Shown one piece after another: positions 35,206-45,714 of a DNA stretch of 64,000 bases. Under the pieces are notes generated by a model. The model did not search any database. It had not been told where the DNA came from and saw only the letters and a program-made list of their open reading frames with translations. Source of the DNA: Phoronis australis (lineage: Eukaryota; Phoronida; Phoronidae); NCBI GenBank assembly GCA_002633005.1, contig NMRA01000089.1, positions 939,842-1,003,841 on the forward strand. The letters are read 5' to 3'. Each line of letters starts with the position of its first letter. Position 1 is the first letter of the stretch. The translations under genes were made by a program, and so were the position numbers.

Positions 35206-38200
35206 TACAGCACACATCACGAATTTTTGTCCTACCGGTCGGAAATTGGTCGACGACCGGCCGTCGACCGGTCATCTAGCCGACCAGCAGCCGACCAACA
35301 ACGGTCGGCTAGGAGCCGTCTGCTGAGTCGCCTCTGTGGTCGGCACTTGGGTCGGCTAAAGGTCGCGTAGCGTAGACGACCAATTCGGATTAAGCGTGTC
35401 CTTTGTCGGCAATTACCATTTTATGACTTAGCGGGTGAACTTTGGACAAACAAGCATGTAACTGTTCGCTGTTCGCCGAACAGCGAACAGTTAAATGTAA
35501 ACGGTTTACCACTGGCAACTCCGGTCTTGACATCGGTTTATCAACTTTTGTTGAACTATTGAATGGAGGTAAAATCGAACCAACCTACAAATACGAAGTG
35601 CGTGGCAATACACCAGCCGAAAACCTTATGTTGAATTAATGAGGGCGTGGTAAAATCAAACGTTAAGTGATATAGCGGAAAAATAATTTCTAACTTTATA
35701 TATGATACTTTTTATACAGTATATTATGCATAAAAACAAGCATGAAATTTGAAATTTACAGCAAAATTGCATAAAACTCAGAATACAACACTGGATATTT
35801 TACGACCTCAAATGTTTTCTTGCCGCGGATTTTACAACAAGCAGCACGCATTTGCGCTCATCCGTTATTGCTCTTGATCATCACATCATCACGCTGTATA
35901 TTGCGCTTTACCACAGATAACTATTGTTTATTTCTGTATAATTTCTTAATATGTTGCTACACCAATAGAACCCAAGTTTATTTTAGGAACAACATAAACA
36001 ATGGTTTGAACATAGTGCCGATATTAAATCACGGGCGCTTGAAAACGGAGACTGTGATCGGTTTATCGTGTCATCCATCATCCATCATCATTCTGAAATT
36101 GTAGACACTTTCGCAGGAAAAAAAACTTTCGAAGCTAGAGCCTTCCTATCTAGGCTGCTAGCTGTGAAGTCTGTTTTCAGAATACAGCAAGGTGTCACTG
36201 CGTATTGAGCTCAAACAGACTTCGAAACTTCATACAGCCCGGATAGTTACATGTACGCTTGTCACCTCCTCGAAAAGCTTTTATCAACATGAGCTCAAGA
36301 CCGGCGAGTGTGCATGCAAACTCTGGATGTCAATTGCTATGAAGTTGCCCGTTACAGCCGTTTAAACGAAAAACACCCGACGTCTCTGCCTTTTGTAACG
36401 AAAAAGAGTATGTCTTCGTTTTGAAGAGTTCATACGTGACACGCGCCACTTTCTGTTTTTTTTTCGACATCTCCCATTAGATGGTGACAACATCTCAGCA
36501 AAATTTGTTCTAAAATTTGGTTCACTGATATCAAAAAAATATAATGAAGTGAAACCAATTTTGATCATTTGTCGTGACGTTTACGCAATCTCGAGGGAGA
36601 ACGTTTGATTGAAGAATCTGGGAAAAAGAAACTGGCTAATAGGTGACGCAATATTTCATTGCGCCTGAAGTCGAAGCAAAAGGTCACACCAATAATTTTA
36701 GCAGCAGAATAATTGTAGAAAACCAATTTTTGCAACGCTGGTAAATAATTTGGATTACTCTAGGAAGATTTTATTCGGTCAGTTTTTACCCACAACGGCC
36801 TAAATTAGTATAGGTAATTTAGTAAACAGCTCCGCACCAAGGCTAGAGCCTTCCGAGTCCTTTGGCGTAAGAACACAATACTTGGCGTTTCGCGTATACT
36901 CCAGGCGGTAAAACTTTAAAAATAATATTTTCGGGGTAACCTGGTACAGGTTATCCTAAAAAAGTAGTCTGTGTTTTCATGTAGAGCGTAAACATTATTA
37001 AAGCCAGTGATTCAAAAAGAACACTCTCGCAAACGAAAACTCACACAATTTTCAGCTCTATTACCCTGGTTAAAAAACAACTTCTATAAGATTATTGCAT
37101 CGGATTCTAGTGATCACCAGGGCAAGTCAAAACTCTTAAGGGGTCGCAATTTCAAACCTTTGGCATGAATCAGTGATATAAAAATGGAATTAGACCGACT
37201 TTAATTCATCAGCAATGTAGACACAACAGTTACAGACACTGACTGCGTTTGTTAACATCTTGTGGCAATGATGAAAATAAATGTTTCTACTATGATTGAT
37301 AACAAGTTTTACTCTGATGAGGTATGATGCAATATGCATATCTAATATGCAGATCGGCAGTTGCAAAAATATTTACTGGGTTTAATGAATCCGTTTGATA
37401 TGAACCACTGCAAAAGTATGATTACTAATTGTACATTCGAAGCATGCCTCATTGGAATAAAAACATACACATGCTTGATGATTCTGGGAGTACCTCTATT
37501 ACAGGTATGGATGAAGATACATAGTTGTTAAGCCATAGAGGGTAATAAGGCTTACATAATGTCACACTGAGCCATCTACACAAGGCATATACAAAGGATA
37601 CAGTATTTCAAAAGAAGCCACAACTACTCATTTTTCATAGTCATAACTACTCATTTTTCATAGTATTACTCAATCACGATCTCCTAGATTTATATAAGAA
37701 GTTACACGGTACGCTGCTACACAACTTGCTCTCCCACATTTATGGGAGGCCTAATTTGCAACATTTAACGACATATATTTTCTATGCAAGATTAAAACCA
37801 AGCAAAACATGGTAACTCTCCAGGACCAAACATAAATATCTCAAAACCAGAAATTTCACTTAAGCAGGAATTAAAAAAATCTAATACATTGAGATGGTTT
37901 GCATACAGAAGACCAAAAAAAAACAAATAAAGACCAACATTCACCACGTCAAGACTGAAATTGATCACATCAGCACCTATAATTTATCAATGAGGACCAA
38001 AAATTCTTCACTTCAGAATCAAAATAAAATACGACCGAACTGAAAATTTAACAATACAGGTTCAAAAACTTACCACGTCAGTAACTTTACACGCCCGAAC
38101 ACCCCGTCACCATACCCAAGCATTGATCCTTCAAAGTGATAGTGTTTGTACTATACCAAAGGGCTAAATGTTCAACCTCTTTCCGACGAGACATATTATC

Positions 38201-38684
38201 TTGGAAACGCAGTTGAATTTCTTTCGTCTAATCCACGTTTTACAATAGATGCCAATGTATAGGTACACACTGGATTGTCATCATTGCATAATGGGTGACC
38301 ACGTAGTCTCCGGGCATGAAAACAATTCTCTCCTGGCGTGATAAGTTTTCTGACGCAATAAATCATGGTTGTCAATTGTTTTTGATTCTAAAGAGATTTC
38401 AATTCCTGAATAGAAAATGTGTGTTCTAAAATTTTCCGCTTCATCTTTCCATTCAGCTAACTAGTGCACATCACAGTGTTTTTACTATCCCGTCGGCGGC
38501 TTCACTGCAACGAATCACTACTGGTACAACCTTCCGTAAATGATGTTCGTATTTTGCACATTTCTTCGGGGTAACAGTTTTCCAAGAGCTATATATGATC
38601 AATGGACAAGTTTCTGTTTGGTATTCGGTTTTATTTTCTTTCTCAGGTAGTCCTTGAGCTCATGCTCTGAATGTTTTGAAGACG

Positions 38685-38689
38685 CAACT
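38685..38689. repeat. Target site duplication CAACT (left) of BEL element
   Basis: CAACT precedes the left LTR and recurs at 44006-44010 directly after the right LTR. The uninterrupted family sequence has one CAACT here (GAAAACGCAACTCTTTATT in copies 1 and 3). Five bases fits BEL/Pao integration. Confidence 0.95.
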
Positions 38690-39176
38690 TGATGGAAATA
38701 TCGGCAATGTGGAGACACAGATTCCACAAGTGTGGGGATGGTCGTGGTAGTATAGTTGGGGGGTTACCCGGTTCTTGGTTGAACGGTAGATAGTTGGCTA
38801 ACAAGGTAGCAACAGCAAGTCGATGGAGAGCAGCATAAAAAATAACACAGTCGTTGAGTTTCTACTGACACACAAAGTTTATTAACTCTAGCTACAATAT
38901 ATATAGTGAATAGAAATATGTGTTGGTTGTGAGTGCAAAACAACAACAATATTGAGAGTTCCGGTGATTTCATCCAACTCATAAACATGAATGGAGTCTG
39001 GGCAGCTGTTTGGCATATAGGGTTTCACTATGAGTGAGCACTGGTCAGTGAAATAGTAAACAACAACACACGATGTCCGAAATTGTTATATAACATAAAC
39101 TGTTTTGTTGGGATAGTTGTACGTCATAGGAAATGATGAAATTTGCACTTAATTAACTTCATGAGAATTCATGACA
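38690..39176 (-). repeat. 3' LTR of BEL element
   Basis: 487 bp starting TGATGG and ending GACA on the plus strand (TG...CA ends). Compared by eye with the other LTR, I see two substitutions (AAAAAATAAC versus AAAAACTAAC, ACACACGATG versus ACACAAGATG). A purine-rich stretch, GGCCGGCGGAG on the minus strand at about 39177-39190, just before the LTR is the likely polypurine tract. Confidence 0.95.
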
Positions 39177-39340
39177 CTCCGCCGGCCGAAAAGATGAAAA
39201 TATTCAAAATTTAACAATCCACTGTAAAGTTATGTTGCACTCAATCAAAATCACATCAAATTAAGATATACCATAAATAGAAGAACACAAACTATTCATA
39301 TGGTTATGCACGGAATACATAGTCACTGCTAGATATACAA

Positions 39341-39571
39341 TTAATCTGAATGTTCATCTTGGTCTTGGGTGAATAAACGCTTGATTCTTTCCATAGCGAA
39401 TTTAGCTGCTTGACGCTTGGGTCGATCAACAGCTCCTTGATTGCTTTCCAAATCCGAGTTACCGTTGTTCATTACATGACTGTTTACTTCGAGCGGGTAG
39501 AGTTTAGCTATTGGTCGGTTTGTCAATCCATTCCTTGTCTTGATGATTGCTGAACGAACGAATCCGTCAGC
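39341..39571 (-). pseudogene. BEL integrase C-terminal domain fragment
   Basis: The minus-strand frame reads DGFVRSAIIKTRNGLTNRPI then KLYPLEV, the conserved end of BEL/Pao integrase (DUF5641-type, chromatin/DNA-binding C-terminus), then a hydrophilic tail with DRPKRQAAK and a stop. The zinc-binding HHCC domain and the DDE catalytic core that should precede it are absent: the frame abuts the N at 39572 and then RNase H. The loss is either an internal deletion or sequence collapsed in assembly. Confidence 0.85.
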
Positions 39572-39572
39572 N

Positions 39573-40088
39573 GTCACCTGTAAGAAGAAAGCTAGGTCCA
39601 TTCCACCAGAGAGCGCTTGTGTCGAGACTTGAGGCTGAAATGCCTCTAATTAGCAGATCAGCAGGGTTCTGTTTGGTTGGGCAATATTTGATTGCATCAA
39701 ACTTCTGTTTTCTAATTTCTCGTACTCTGTTTTCAACAAAAATTGGCAGTGTTTTGTCGCAGAGTATCCAGTGTAGCACAATTTGACTGTCAGACCCCAA
39801 GATCGTCTTCGTTATTTCCAGGTTTGTAGAGAGAGCATTTTTCACAAAGGTCGATAATCTTGCGCCAATCAAGGCTGCCATCAATTCCAATCGTGATAGG
39901 GTGATTTCTTTAGTCGGTTTGACTCTCGTTTTTGCCATAACTATAGACGTTTCTTGGCCTGCTTTGAGGTAGACTGCTGCGCCATATGCAAGGGTGCTGG
40001 CATCACAAAATACATGAATTTCAACCTGTTTCTTCACAGGGTTATTGAAATATTGGCGTGAAAGCGTAATTGATCGAGCTGCAATCAT
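39573..40088 (-). CDS. BEL pol: RNase H domain segment
   Basis: Contains VFCDASTLAYGAAVYL (first catalytic Asp), LSRLELMAALIGARL (catalytic Glu) and LGSDSQIVLHWI (third Asp), the classic BEL RNase H triad, then the linker CPTKQNPADLLIRG and LWWNGPSFL that normally leads into integrase. It lies in a different frame from the upstream RT segment because of a one-base shift near 40140. It would degrade the RNA strand during reverse transcription. Confidence 0.9.
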
Positions 40089-40113
40089 GTCCTGGCATAT
40101 GGTGTTCCATTGA

Positions 40114-41673
40114 TCACACAGTGTGGGTGAGAGGGGTTCGTCCCATGTCCATTTCTCTATACCATAGTTGTTGAATTAAAATCTTCGCCTTGACATGTAT
40201 TGGGGACAGGAATCCGAGAGGGTCAAACAGGGCGGACGTGAATTTGAGTATTTGTCGCTTGGTCACTTCACTTCCAGGTTGAGTTGACTGTGGTGGATAC
40301 ATTATGTAATCTGATCTTGTATCCCATCGGAGGCCAAGGACATTGACAGTTGGACTGGTGTCAGCTGTACCATCTGCAGCTATTCTTCCCTGTAGAATGG
40401 GGTCATTTGTGGCCCATGACCTTAATTTGAAGCCTGCCTGTTGCATAACATCATTGGCTTTGGTGTAGTATTCCACTGCCAGTTGAGAGGAATTTGTTTG
40501 GTCGTCAGTTGATGTAACACCACTTAGAATATTATCCACATAAATATTCTGTTGTATGTCGCTTGTCACAGGATCAGTATAGGTGTCCAAATGTGTCTTA
40601 ATGACAGAGTTCAGAATGAATGGACTAGAGCGGGAACCAAATAAAACAGACTTGAATCTGTACACTTTAAATGGGCTATCTGGATTCGCTGGGTCTGTTA
40701 GCCATAGAAATTTAGTGAAGTTGCGATCGTCTTCATGTAAGCGGACATTCAAAAATGCCTTTTCAATGTCGCTTGTCAGAGCCACTGTCTTCGTACGGAA
40801 ACGTATCAAGATTGAAACGAGATCGTTCAGTAGGGGTGTACCTGTTTCCAGACAGTCGTTAAGCCTGGGATTACGTTGCGTGGAACAGCTGCAGTCATAA
40901 ACCACTCTGATTGGTGTTGTCGCGCTGTCTTTGGTTACTGGGTGGTGGGGAATGTAATGACCAGTGTTACGGTCATCGTCCACAACGGGTTCTATGAAGT
41001 CCCTCATCAGCTGGTCATTGATGACATCATTGTAGATTTCTAGCGTTTTCTGGTCCAGGCGTTTAATCATCGATCGCGTACGAGCTTGAGTAATAGCGTA
41101 GTTAGTGGGCAGGCGGGCATGGTCAGCCTTCCATGGTAAGCGGGCTATATATTTCCCATTGTCATCACGTGTGATATTGTCAGCGCAATAGGCATTGAAG
41201 TGAAAACCTGCGTCTTTAGTGTTGTCACTAATGCCAATTGTTTCCAAATCCCAATATTTGGATTTGTCGGGGGTGTCTGTTGAGACTCTCATACAAGTCG
41301 TAGTGTTCATGTGGGCATCAGTTGCGGCCACAGGTACGTTCGTAGGCCCACACAACAAATAGCCTAGTTTCGATTTTACAGCAGTGGGTCCTGGACCTCT
41401 AATTACGTTGTCGTCAACAAGATTATAGTAGTAGTCAGATCCAATCAACAGGTCGATTTCAAAATCTTTCGATGGCTCATGTTGGGCTAGTGGTAAATAT
41501 CTCAGATAATCATGATGATGCAGTACTTGGGGTCGGTAATTCTTAACAGGTGTCGATATGTGGGGCACAATAACAGCAGATAAAGTCAGTTTACCTTGGT
41601 TTGTTGTGAGTTCAATAGTACCAGCTGGTTTTTCCATTGCGGTAGTTGTTCGTTCTCCAAAGGACCTGTTCAA
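40114..41673 (-). CDS. BEL pol: protease end and reverse transcriptase
   Basis: A 519-codon minus-strand frame. It begins with the end of the retropepsin region (IDLLIGSDYYYNLV), then the BEL-type linker and RT fingers (RVVYDCSCSTQRNPRLND), palm with ALTSDIEKAFLNVRL (first catalytic Asp), KVYRFKSVLFGSRSSPFILN, and the catalytic loop IYVDNILSG, in which YVDN replaces the more usual YVDD. YVDN also occurs in other BEL lineages as I recall them, so activity is not excluded. The thumb region ends LFDPLGFLSPIHVKAKILIQ and LWYREMD, after which the frame is lost. The listed start is not an initiator; this is the interior of a gag-pol polyprotein. Confidence 0.9.
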   Translation of the reverse strand: MNRSFGERTTTAMEKPAGTIELTTNQGKLTLSAVIVPHISTPVKNYRPQVLHHHDYLRYLPLAQHEPSKDFEIDLLIGSDYYYNLVDDNVIRGPGPTAVKSKLGYLLCGPTNVPVAATDAHMNTTTCMRVSTDTPDKSKYWDLETIGISDNTKDAGFHFNAYCADNITRDDNGKYIARLPWKADHARLPTNYAITQARTRSMIKRLDQKTLEIYNDVINDQLMRDFIEPVVDDDRNTGHYIPHHPVTKDSATTPIRVVYDCSCSTQRNPRLNDCLETGTPLLNDLVSILIRFRTKTVALTSDIEKAFLNVRLHEDDRNFTKFLWLTDPANPDSPFKVYRFKSVLFGSRSSPFILNSVIKTHLDTYTDPVTSDIQQNIYVDNILSGVTSTDDQTNSSQLAVEYYTKANDVMQQAGFKLRSWATNDPILQGRIAADGTADTSPTVNVLGLRWDTRSDYIMYPPQSTQPGSEVTKRQILKFTSALFDPLGFLSPIHVKAKILIQQLWYREMDMGRTPLTHTV

Positions 41674-41676
41674 CTA

Positions 41677-41830
41677 GGAAAGTCATCCTGTCAGCAATTG
41701 GTGGATACCCAATTTCTCTGCAACACGGTGTGTCATGAAGGTGCGTTGAGACCCATCATCAAATAATACGTTAACTTTTGCATGGGCTGATCCTCTTGAT
41801 ATGGTGGCAGTAAGATTGGTCCTGATGTGG
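41677..41830 (-). pseudogene. BEL aspartic protease segment
   Basis: The frame shared with RT contains NVLFDDGSQRTFMTHRVAEK, the BEL retropepsin active-site motif (D-D-G-S in place of D-T-G-A). A TGA (41683-41685) and a TAG (41674-41676) separate it from the RT frame, and it is offset by one frame from the gag zinc-knuckle segment. Either shifting and stop suppression are used, or, more likely, this copy is damaged. Confidence 0.75.
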
Positions 41831-42155
41831 GCGTCAGCTTCACATGTGTATCATGGGGGGTTGGACTCGTAGGCGTCTCGGCAGAGGATTTCGTTAGTTG
41901 AATCAACGGAGAATTCGGCGACGGTGGTTGATTCATGGTGGCATTGCACAACGAGGTGTGGTGTTTCTGTCCGCAGTTGCGACAGGAAAACTTGGATGAG
42001 CAATCTCGTTTCAGGTGTCGGTCAGATAAACAGTTGAAGCACAATCGAGCTTGTTTCACGATGTCCTGTCGTTTTTTGACATCGCTCACGGATGTACACT
42101 GATTAGCAGTGTGACCTTGGTTACAAAAAATACATCTGGGTGAGCGCTGAGACAG
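41733..42155 (-). CDS. BEL gag C-terminus with zinc knuckles
   Basis: Two CCHC-type knuckles are clear: CIFCNQGHTANQC near 42090-42130 and CFNCLSDRHLKRDC near 42010-42050, followed by a third cysteine/histidine cluster CRNCGQKHHTSLC. They bind nucleic acid in the nucleocapsid part. The segment is in the same frame as upstream gag but separated from it by a TAG at 42156-42158. Downstream there is a Pro/Thr-rich spacer before the protease. Confidence 0.9.
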   Translation of the reverse strand: MSQRSPRCIFCNQGHTANQCTSVSDVKKRQDIVKQARLCFNCLSDRHLKRDCSSKFSCRNCGQKHHTSLCNATMNQPPSPNSPLIQLTKSSAETPTSPTPHDTHVKLTPTSGPILLPPYQEDQPMQKLTYYLMMGLNAPS

Positions 42156-43495
42156 CTATCTATGTTGTGGGTTCTGGTGGGTGTTGGTCCTCGGGTTGGG
42201 ATACTTCGGTGGTGTGTACCTCGGCTGAGGGGGGCGTCTATTGCCACTTGAAGTTGAACCATAATTTGGTCTTGGGCGATTCCCAGTATAAAAGGTAGAA
42301 GTTGTATAAAAATCTGTACTTACATCAGTAGTTGTAAAATTTCCAGTTTGGTTGGCCTTGATCTCCTTGTCAAGGGCATTCATCATTTGTTGGACGGACC
42401 ATTTTTCTCCGACATGGTCACGATTTAATTGAATTTGCACATCCTTCGGTATCTTTTGGCTTATGATGGTCACAAGCACATGGTCTTGGGCGGCGACTTG
42501 TCCTAGGGTCTCTAAACCACGTAGGCACATGTTAACACTGTCGTGGAATTGACGTAAGTTGGCCACATCAGATGAGGGCGCAAGGATGTTCAGCAAAGCT
42601 GTAGTGTAATGAGTTACTAGATCTTCAGTGTTACCATACCTGTCATTCAGTTGCTTCAAGGCGGCTTCATAGGAATCGTTTGATAGTGGCAGACCTTCTA
42701 TGACTTTGGCGGCGTCACCAGAGAAGTTTCTGGATCGGGACAAGAGTGGCATCTTTATGAATAACAGCTTCGAATGAGTGGTAGAATTCCAACCATTTCA
42801 GTTGGTCTCCAGAGAATACGGGTAGATGCAGTTTTGGGAGGTTGGTCGTCGTCTTGGGCGTGGATTTGATCGGTGTTGGCGTNCAGTTGCTTCAAGGCGG
42901 CTTCATAGGAATCGTTTGATAGTGGCAGACCTTCTATGACTTTGGCGGCGTCACCAGAGAGTTGAGCGCGTAGATATTGAAGTTTCTGGATCGGGGCAAG
43001 AGTGGCATCTTTATGAATAACAGCTTCAAATGAGTGGTAGAATTCCAACCATTTCAGTTGGTCTCCAGAGAATACAGGTAGATGCAGTTTTGGGAGGTTG
43101 GTCGTCGTCTTGGGTGTGGCTTTGATCGGTGTTGGCGTTGTTGTCGAGATATTTGACTCACTTGTAGGTGTGTTTTGACATGTATTCGTCTTGCGGTGGA
43201 ATCTGATGTCCCGAAGCTGTTTTTCGACTTCATCCAAGTAGGACTGCATATCTTCTGCATAATTATCTAGTTGGTCTGGGTCGACGTATTGGGCGTAGTT
43301 GGTGAACAGTTCGGTCACTGTTTTGATCTTTCCGTGTAGAACATCCATGTATTTCGCGAGTTGTAGTGCTGCGTCCGGTGTGTCTTCGTCTTGTTCCATG
43401 AGGTTATGAGAGGCCTTCACAATCTGTGTGATTTGCCCTTTGATGGCTCTCCTTCGGAAGAAGTTCATTCTGGCATCTTGGCAGTTGACATCCAT
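42156..43495 (-). CDS. BEL gag (DUF1759-type), interrupted
   Basis: Starts MDVNCQDARMNFFRRRAIKG directly after the primer-binding site, which fixes the start. Contains a coiled region, then the conserved gag core with LPKLHLPVFSGDQLKWLEFY, QKLQYLRAQLSGDAAKVIEG and ALKQLNDRYGN, typical of DUF1759. About 230 bp containing GDAAKVIEGLPLSNDSYEAA is present twice (42650-42760 side and 42884-42990 side) around a single N at 42883, consistent with an unresolved assembly join rather than a natural duplication. The C-terminal part is Pro/Asn/Arg-rich and ends at a TAG before the zinc knuckles. Confidence 0.9.
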
Positions 43496-43498
43496 CTT

Positions 43499-43514
43499 GG
43501 GTCACTCGGCACCA
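43499..43514 (-). other. BEL primer-binding site
   Basis: On the minus strand TGGTGCCGAGTGACCC lies four bases inside the 5' LTR boundary and just before the gag start. TGG start and position fit a tRNA primer-binding site; I cannot name the tRNA. Confidence 0.75.
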
Positions 43515-43518
43515 GCAT

Positions 43519-44005
43519 TGATGGAAATATCGGCAATGTGGAGACACAGATTCCACAAGTGTGGGGATGGTCGTGGTAGTATAGTTGGGGGGTTACCCGG
43601 TTCTTGGTTGAACGGTAGATAGTTGGCTAACAAGGTAGCAACAGCAAGTCGATGGAGAGCAGCATAAAAACTAACACAGTCGTTGAGTTTCTACTGACAC
43701 ACAAAGTTTATTAACTCTAGCTACAATATATATAGTGAATAGAAATATGTGTTGGTTGTGAGTGCAAAACAACAACAATATTGAGAGTTCCGGTGATTTC
43801 ATCCAACTCATAAACATGAATGGAGTCTGGGCAGCTGTTTGGCATATAGGGTTTCACTATGAGTGAGCACTGGTCAGTGAAATAGTAAACAACAACACAA
43901 GATGTCCGAAATTGTTATATAACATAAACTGTTTTGTTGGGATAGTTGTACGTCATAGGAAATGATGAAATTTGCACTTAATTAACTTCATGAGAATTCA
44001 TGACA
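43519..44005 (-). repeat. 5' LTR of BEL element
   Basis: 487 bp, near-identical to 38690-39176. On the coding (minus) strand it begins TGTCATGAATTCTCATGAAG and ends TTTCCATCA. A TATATATA run near 43725-43740 (minus strand CACTATATATATTGTAGC) is a candidate core promoter. Confidence 0.95.
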
Positions 44006-44010
44006 CAACT
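44006..44010. repeat. Target site duplication CAACT (right) of BEL element
   Basis: Matches 38685-38689; see the left copy. Confidence 0.95.
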
Positions 44011-45714
44011 CTTTCTTTACGCAGATACGTTTTCTGCCCGTGGGCACCGACTTGCTGAATTCATCAACCAAACATTTATTTTTGAAAATGCCCTCAAAAG
44101 TGTACTTTTTGAAACCCCGTGTTGACCATAGTCGTCAGTGTAGAAAAACGAAATGAACAAATTTGTACAAACTGCTCAAAGCACTTTTGTGGACATACGG
44201 AAATGCCAACGTCTCTGTCTTACAACGCTGCGTGTGCTTGTCATTTCTGATAAAGCATTCTCATGCTGGAAAGTTTTCAAGACTGAGCCCCGTCTCAAAA
44301 AATGTATTTCTTCTTACAGCTGAGCACAGAAGAATTATTCTGCGTCTTTAGGACTGAAACGGAACCAAATCTCGAGTGGTGACTCATTAGAATGGACAAA
44401 ACTCGGGGAGGGGTGGCGATACAAGCATGATTTTTTTATTTTGCGCCAAACATGTAGTTGCCACTTCTCATTCAGCGTCACTTACCACCTGAGGTGGCCA
44501 GATGATACGCTATAAATACCACCGGACGCTTTGCTTCTCAAAAGTGAACCTTGGTGTGTTTTCTATCATTATTTGCCATCGCATTCGCTTTACCAAAGAT
44601 TCACGCACATATCCCTCGTAGTGGCAAATACCTCTTCACCACGTATTCACATCTTCCCGTTCACAATTGTTTGATTTTACATAATTTTTCAATATGTTGT
44701 TGACAGAAAATATTTATTTTTGGAACAACGTGAACGACCAACTGATAGGGGCTTACGTGTACATGTAACTAGCCCAGATTTTAACGTCACCGATACATGA
44801 AAACAGAATGCGCAAAGCTACAATTAATTGGCTGTAGCCTCAACAGTGGTCATTCCGTGTTTGATGTCACTGCCATAGTCCGTGGAAATCGTATCCATAG
44901 TATGATTTCGAAGTTAGAGCCATCGAAATACGTGGGTGTAGGGCATACTGGACGGTTAATTTCGCGTCTGTACTGCAAGGGTCAATACTATGAAAATAAA
45001 AACCCCGGAGTGAGAACTCTTCGCGGTGTAACAACTCACTCACTAATCCTTCATCATGGGCGTGTGATAGGAGACCGGTGAATATCTTAAAACACGCTAA
45101 AATGATACAGTTTGGCGTGACACAAACAAAATCAATTGTGGGCGAAGATTGCGATCAAAAGCCGCGTTTACAAAATGACTATACAGCGTTGTATTGACCG
45201 GGAAGCAACCAATCTAATACATTTGTTAAAGTCACGAGTCAAATTAAAGATCAAATATAAAGAAAACTTTCACGTTTTTCATCCAAAAACTTGTTGCATT
45301 GTCCATAATCCAATTTTTACATGACTATTACTGCTTGCCTTCAACCTTCGAATTAGTGGTGTCACACAACCGACGTGAACTCATGTAACCGAGACAGCAA
45401 AACTAGGTTAACCTATTTGACCCTGTGCTAAGACGAATATGCATCGACACGCAAAGTGGTATGAGCCTGACAACCTATTACGCAACTGCTACTCTAGCCT
45501 AAAAATAGCAGCCGACCAGCTGGTGGGCTGATGGCCGGTCGGCTAAAGGGTCGGCTGAAGGGTCGGCTGGGGAGTCGCCTTATGAGTCGGCACTGCGGCC
45601 GGCTGCCGGTCGGCTAATTTTTAGCCGACCGGTCGGCTAATTTGCCGACCGGTCGACAGCCATGCGTCGACCAATTTCCGACCGGGCGGACAAAAATTCG
45701 TGATGTGTGCTGTA

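Larger units (their letters stand above)
38690..44005 (-). mobile_element. BEL/Pao LTR retrotransposon (defective)
   Basis: A 5316-bp element with 487-bp LTRs, a 5-bp target duplication and coding strand minus. Order from the 5' LTR (right): primer-binding site, gag with zinc knuckles, aspartic protease, reverse transcriptase, RNase H, then directly the C-terminal end of the integrase region. The integrase catalytic core is missing across a single N at 39572. Gag contains an apparent duplication at the N of 42883 and an in-frame stop. Pol has a frameshift near 40140 and stops before the RT frame. The two LTRs are nearly identical, so insertion is recent. Confidence 0.95.
35208..45712 (+). mobile_element. 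GGTCGGC element copy 2, split by a BEL retrotransposon
   Basis: The left end CAGCACACATCACG and right end CGTGATGTGTGCTG are intact and each is flanked by TA. Removing the BEL element and its 5-bp duplication leaves about 5.18 kb, close to the 5172 bp of copy 3. More diverged from copies 1 and 3 than those are from each other. It sits inside the terminal array of an older, oppositely oriented copy. Near the junctions ATTGCCGACCG occurs on both sides (ending 35205; starting 45715). That could be read as an 11-bp target duplication, but other copies show only TA, so I take it as a property of the repetitive target. Confidence 0.9.

Noticed and set aside
40583-40900. 105-codon plus-strand frame within the BEL element
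   Set aside because: It is the antisense shadow of the reverse transcriptase frame.
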